Positions 5,487 to 8,248 of a stretch of DNA of 8,248 bases are shown one piece after another (positions within the stretch are counted from its first letter, which is position 1; each line of letters opens with the position of its first letter). The notes under the pieces were generated by a model. The model made no database searches. It saw only the letters and a list, made by a program, of their open reading frames with translations, and had not been told where the DNA came from. Source of the stretch: Gemmatimonadota bacterium (GTDB taxonomy: Bacteria > JBHIER01 > G020348925); contig CP070758.1 in the NCBI GenBank assembly GCA_020348925.1, positions 1 to 8,248 on the forward strand, written 5' to 3'. A program made the translations under genes and the position numbers.

Positions 5487-7085
5487 ATGTCTCGCATTCT
5501 GAATACCATCTTTCACAAGAAAAAACTTAGAACGGGTTCTGTTGGAACGGTTGTTGTGGTGGGAATCTTTTTTTTCGCGATCTTTGCACAACATGGTGTA
5601 CCAGCTTCTACCGCATCGCAATTGGGTCAGCAATCGCCGTATGCCGCACGAAGGATGTACATTGGCCATAAGGTCATTCAGGTTCACATTCGGGATACGG
5701 CTGACCTTGAATTGGTTAGGGCCATGACCGATGATATCTGGAGTCGGCACGACCTGGAGGGTACAATCGATATACGGATTTCGCCGGAACAGTTCTCCCG
5801 GCTGCTTCAGACGGATTTATCATTCACAACACTTATTGAAGACCTTCAGGAACGAGTTGATAGTGAGGCTGCTGAAATAGTGGCGCGAGAAAAAATGCCG
5901 CATCTGAGTTGGTATGAGAATTACAAACAACTTAACGAAATTCAGGCCAAGATCAGTGAACTCGCCGATGAGTTTTCTAATCTTGCACAGCTCACAGAAA
6001 TCGGGCGATCAATCGAGGATCGGCCTGTTCTGTTGTTGGAGATCACCGGCACAGGTGATAGTTCCGACCGGCCGATCGTGATGATTATCGGCTGCCAGCA
6101 TGCCCGCGAGTGGGTCAGTCCTATGACCGTAATGTACATCGCTGAACAGCTGTTGGAGCAGTATACCGCCAGCTCGAAGGTCCGCGACATTCTTGATCAG
6201 GTGCAGTTTTTCATCGTCCCGATGATGAATCCCGACGGCTATCTTTACACCTGGACGACGGAACGTTATTGGCGAAAGAACCGCAATCCCAATCCCGATT
6301 TTGAATGCATGGGGGTCGATTTGAATCGAAACTGGAATTACTCCTGGGGATCAGCGGGTGCGGATTACGAGCCTTGCGAAGATGGCGAGAACAATACATA
6401 TCGGGGGACAGCTCCATTTTCCGAGCCGGAGCTGCACGGCGTGCGGGATGTGGCCCTGACTTACAGAGACCGTATCCAGGCGTTCATCGACTTTCACAGC
6501 TACAAGCAGCTTATTTTATCCCCGTGGAGCTACACGAACGAGCCACCGCCGAGTCTCGGTTTGTTCAACGTGCTTGGTGAGAACATGGCCAACGCCATTG
6601 CCGACGTTCATGGCAAAACTTATGTATACGGTCCAGGTGCAACGACAGCTTATATTGTTTCAGGAGGTGCAAAGGATTGGGGGTTCGGGGAGTTGTGTGC
6701 CCTGAGCTGGACGATTGAGCTGCGCCCGAGGTTGTCGACTGAGGGCGGTTTTTCACTCCCACCAGACCAGATTCAGCCTACAGCCGAAGAAAGCTTCGAG
6801 GCTGTCATATCGCTGACTGAAGCTCTCATGCCTCCTGAAATGGCATGGGTCGACTTCTCGTGGACAGAATCCGAGGCGGGCACGTATTCGCAACCGTATG
6901 ACATGGTTTCTGAAGGCGTGTCTGCGGTTCATGCGAAGGGTACGGTAATGATCAAAGCCGGTACGTCAGAAGAAGCACTGGTTATCACAGAACCTGTGAC
7001 GCTCAGATCGTACAAAGGGAGTGCCGTCATCGGCAGATCAGGCCTGCGTTTATCTGGCATGGATTCGCCAACACAATCGGAATGA
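5487..7085 (+). CDS. Secreted zinc carboxypeptidase, peptidase family M14 (carboxypeptidase A/B type) with propeptide
   Basis: 532 residues from ATG 5487, preferred over ATG 5457 because AGGAG (5474-5478) is 8 bases upstream. It removes C-terminal amino acids from peptides outside the cytoplasm. Residues 19-35 are the export signal core after a basic KKK. Residues about 57-127 look like the M14 activation propeptide. The catalytic domain spans about 139-448 and all key residues are visible, matched to bovine carboxypeptidase A: zinc ligands H205 and E208 (QHAREW) and H337 (DFHSY), R207 (Arg71), R263 (Arg127), N280-R281 (DLNRNW), Y389 (Tyr248) and catalytic E411 (TIELRP). The residue at the specificity position 255 is K396, suggesting preference for acidic C-terminal residues. 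Residues about 453-520 form a C-terminal module (WVDFSWTESEAGTYSQPY, EGVSAV, VMIKAG, VTLRSYKGSAVIGR) related to that of the next gene. The enzyme appears active. Confidence 0.93.
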   Translation: MSRILNTIFHKKKLRTGSVGTVVVVGIFFFAIFAQHGVPASTASQLGQQSPYAARRMYIGHKVIQVHIRDTADLELVRAMTDDIWSRHDLEGTIDIRISPEQFSRLLQTDLSFTTLIEDLQERVDSEAAEIVAREKMPHLSWYENYKQLNEIQAKISELADEFSNLAQLTEIGRSIEDRPVLLLEITGTGDSSDRPIVMIIGCQHAREWVSPMTVMYIAEQLLEQYTASSKVRDILDQVQFFIVPMMNPDGYLYTWTTERYWRKNRNPNPDFECMGVDLNRNWNYSWGSAGADYEPCEDGENNTYRGTAPFSEPELHGVRDVALTYRDRIQAFIDFHSYKQLILSPWSYTNEPPPSLGLFNVLGENMANAIADVHGKTYVYGPGATTAYIVSGGAKDWGFGELCALSWTIELRPRLSTEGGFSLPPDQIQPTAEESFEAVISLTEALMPPEMAWVDFSWTESEAGTYSQPYDMVSEGVSAVHAKGTVMIKAGTSEEALVITEPVTLRSYKGSAVIGRSGLRLSGMDSPTQSE

Positions 7086-7143
7086 GGTGGTGGCATTCGG
7101 ATTTACTTACTTGACATTAACAAAATTTCAGGGTGCCATTCTC

Positions 7144-7190
7144 GACCGGACCATGTCCTCGTGCGGGAGGACGGGATTCTCTTGCCGGTC
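7144..7190 (+). other. Nested hairpin upstream of the HExxH protease gene
   Basis: The 156-base gap 7086-7241 has no gene I can support. It contains an outer stem GACCGG (7144-7149) with CCGGTC (7185-7190) and an inner stem GTCCTC (7155-7160) with GAGGAC (7167-7172), both perfect 6-bp stems with an uneven internal loop. Alternative pairings exist: GGACC 7148-7152 with GGTCC 7187-7191, and ACCAT 7150-7154 with ATGGT 7194-7198. No T-run follows. A TTGACA at 7111-7116 has no acceptable -10 partner. Confidence 0.35.
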
Positions 7191-7241
7191 CATATGGTGG
7201 TGCATGATTGACCATGAACTCTCAAGGAAAAGGAGATGATT

Positions 7242-8240
7242 ATGAGGACAGACAGCTTGTTCCGGGACAAAGGACTAAGATCTATACTGCATTGGATGTT
7301 GGGGGTAGTGGCCGTATGCCTGATGTTACCCCTTTTTTGTGTAGCCAAGGATCGATCGGCGGATGAAATTCTTGTGGGAAGGTGTGGGGGAGTTACTGGT
7401 GTTCCGTATAAGGGCTTGGAAAAGAAGAAGTTAAAAGGCTCTGCCGGGTTGAACATTGAGGCCTCTTTCGGCACGCAACTCTCGGTGGAGGAGATAGCAG
7501 TGATTCAGCACGCGATTAGCGAATGGGAATCAATCGTGGAGGACGATGGTGTAACGCCCAATCCCTACCCCATCTCTTTCATTGCTGCAGATCTCGGGGG
7601 CTTCACTCTCGGAAGCACCGTAGTAAATTACATCCCATCTTCCGGATACCCCGTCTCTGCGGTCATCTATTTAAGTGTTCTAACTCCTTATGAGTGGTTC
7701 GTAGATCCCACGCCGGAGGATGATTCGGAGTTCGGTTCAGATCCGCCGTCAGGCTTTGATCTTCTCTCCGTCGCCAGACATGAGATCGGCCATGCCTTGG
7801 GTTGGTTTCCCGATACCAGGCGTTGGTGGGGAAATATCTCCGGAGACACATTCGACGCAGATCGTTTAAACGTTTTAATTGACTCCGACGGCATGGCCCA
7901 TGCCGATCCCAGTGCACACCCCAATGAACTCATGGTCCCGACACTGCCGAACGGAACGCGCCGATTGATCTCTCTCTATCCGGCAGCGGCGGTGGCAGCA
8001 CGCGTTTTCTATTACAGTATTCCAATGCGATTCGTCGATGGAGCAAATGATACCGGATTAGAATTCGGATCGGTCAGCGATCCGTGGAATACGTTTGAGG
8101 AGGGGCTGGACCTTACGCCTATTGGATATAATCTTCTGTTGATGCCGAATACCTATACTGTATCCGTTCCTCTTGTGCATTCGACCAGAATAACCATCAG
8201 CGCTGCACGAGGCGGCAGCGCCGTGATCAAGACACCGTGA
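7242..8240 (+). CDS. Secreted HExxH metalloprotease with truncated beta-helix-cap C-terminal module
   Basis: 332 residues. ATG 7242 is preferred over ATG 7236 because AGGAG (7231-7235) abuts 7236 directly but is 6 bases from 7242. The signal peptide core is residues 18-35, with cleavage near FCVA-KD; the cysteine there does not form a good lipobox. Residues about 70-260 are the predicted protease domain: an early NIEASFG...AIxxWE segment, then HEIGHALGWFPD with H180, E181 and H184, and a likely Met-turn ELMVP around M231. This layout resembles bacterial predicted zinc proteases with HEIGHALGF-type motifs. The third metzincin ligand is not where expected: position +10 is P190, with D191 next; H220 or H226 are other candidates. 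Residues about 262-332 are a module like the end of the preceding carboxypeptidase (FVDGANDTG, DPWNTFEEGL, GGSAVI), ending in TP at the stop. It follows the carboxypeptidase gene by 156 bases. Protease activity is likely but unproven; no substrate can be named. Confidence 0.8.
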   Translation: MRTDSLFRDKGLRSILHWMLGVVAVCLMLPLFCVAKDRSADEILVGRCGGVTGVPYKGLEKKKLKGSAGLNIEASFGTQLSVEEIAVIQHAISEWESIVEDDGVTPNPYPISFIAADLGGFTLGSTVVNYIPSSGYPVSAVIYLSVLTPYEWFVDPTPEDDSEFGSDPPSGFDLLSVARHEIGHALGWFPDTRRWWGNISGDTFDADRLNVLIDSDGMAHADPSAHPNELMVPTLPNGTRRLISLYPAAAVAARVFYYSIPMRFVDGANDTGLEFGSVSDPWNTFEEGLDLTPIGYNLLLMPNTYTVSVPLVHSTRITISAARGGSAVIKTP

Positions 8241-8248
8241 GGACAACC

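Noticed and set aside
7083-7085. TGA read as tryptophan or selenocysteine.
   Set aside because: TGA ends two other genes here at natural domain ends, tryptophan is encoded by TGG throughout, and no selenocysteine-insertion hairpin is placed directly after the codon.
7111-7139. TTGACA as a promoter for the HExxH protease.
   Set aside because: No -10-like sequence occurs 15-19 bases downstream.
7021-7239. A + strand ORF of 72 codons overlapping the end of the carboxypeptidase gene, considered as a frameshifted continuation.
   Set aside because: It does not resemble a continuation of a beta-helix, and the carboxypeptidase already ends where the comparable module of the next protein ends.
7338-7343. 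Lipoprotein signal in the HExxH protease (cysteine after LPLF).
   Set aside because: The residues before the cysteine (P-L-F) do not fit the L-[AS]-[GA]-C lipobox; cleavage by signal peptidase I is more likely.

Overview
The window holds five protein-coding genes, all on the + strand. Four have a visible N-terminal export signal, and the first is cut off at its 5' end. The proteins are large, multi-domain and extracellular in style. One carries a dockerin followed by a C-terminal sorting domain (YPNPFNP motif, then a FlgD-like Ig fold ending in MVLLK). That tail is typical of type IX secretion cargo in the FCB superphylum and related uncultured phyla (KSB1, Zixibacteria, Latescibacteria, Marinimicrobia, Ignavibacteria). 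Together with strong AGGAGG ribosome sites and mid-range base composition, it suggests an uncultured FCB-type bacterium; the phylum cannot be fixed from this sequence alone.

Layout. 2-1795: 3' part of a gene for a secreted protein with MopE-like Asp/Cys metal-binding repeats, a choice-of-anchor-type domain and a right-handed beta-helix. 1796-2515: about 720 bases of AT-rich, stop-rich non-coding sequence with a promoter-like site, a good hairpin, an inverted repeat and short direct repeats. 2516-3498: a possible 30-residue leader peptide overlapping the dockerin/sorting-domain gene. 3557-5416: a tail-fibre-like protein with a 25-residue solenoid repeat and a conserved C-terminal domain, preceded by a second in-frame start signal. 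5417-5486: a short gap with competing hairpins. 5487-7085: a complete zinc carboxypeptidase of family M14 with propeptide. 7086-7241: a gap with a nested hairpin. 7242-8240: a HExxH metalloprotease.

How the parts fit. The carboxypeptidase, the HExxH protease and the beta-helix protein share a related module, the N-terminal cap of a beta-helix. In the two proteases it is the last 70-80 residues and stops after the first strands. The locus reads as a set of cell-surface or released proteins: two proteases, one fibre-like repeat protein, one dockerin-bearing sorted protein and one beta-helix protein. Whether they act together is inference from co-location and shared modules. I see no RNA gene, CRISPR array, transposase or integrase.
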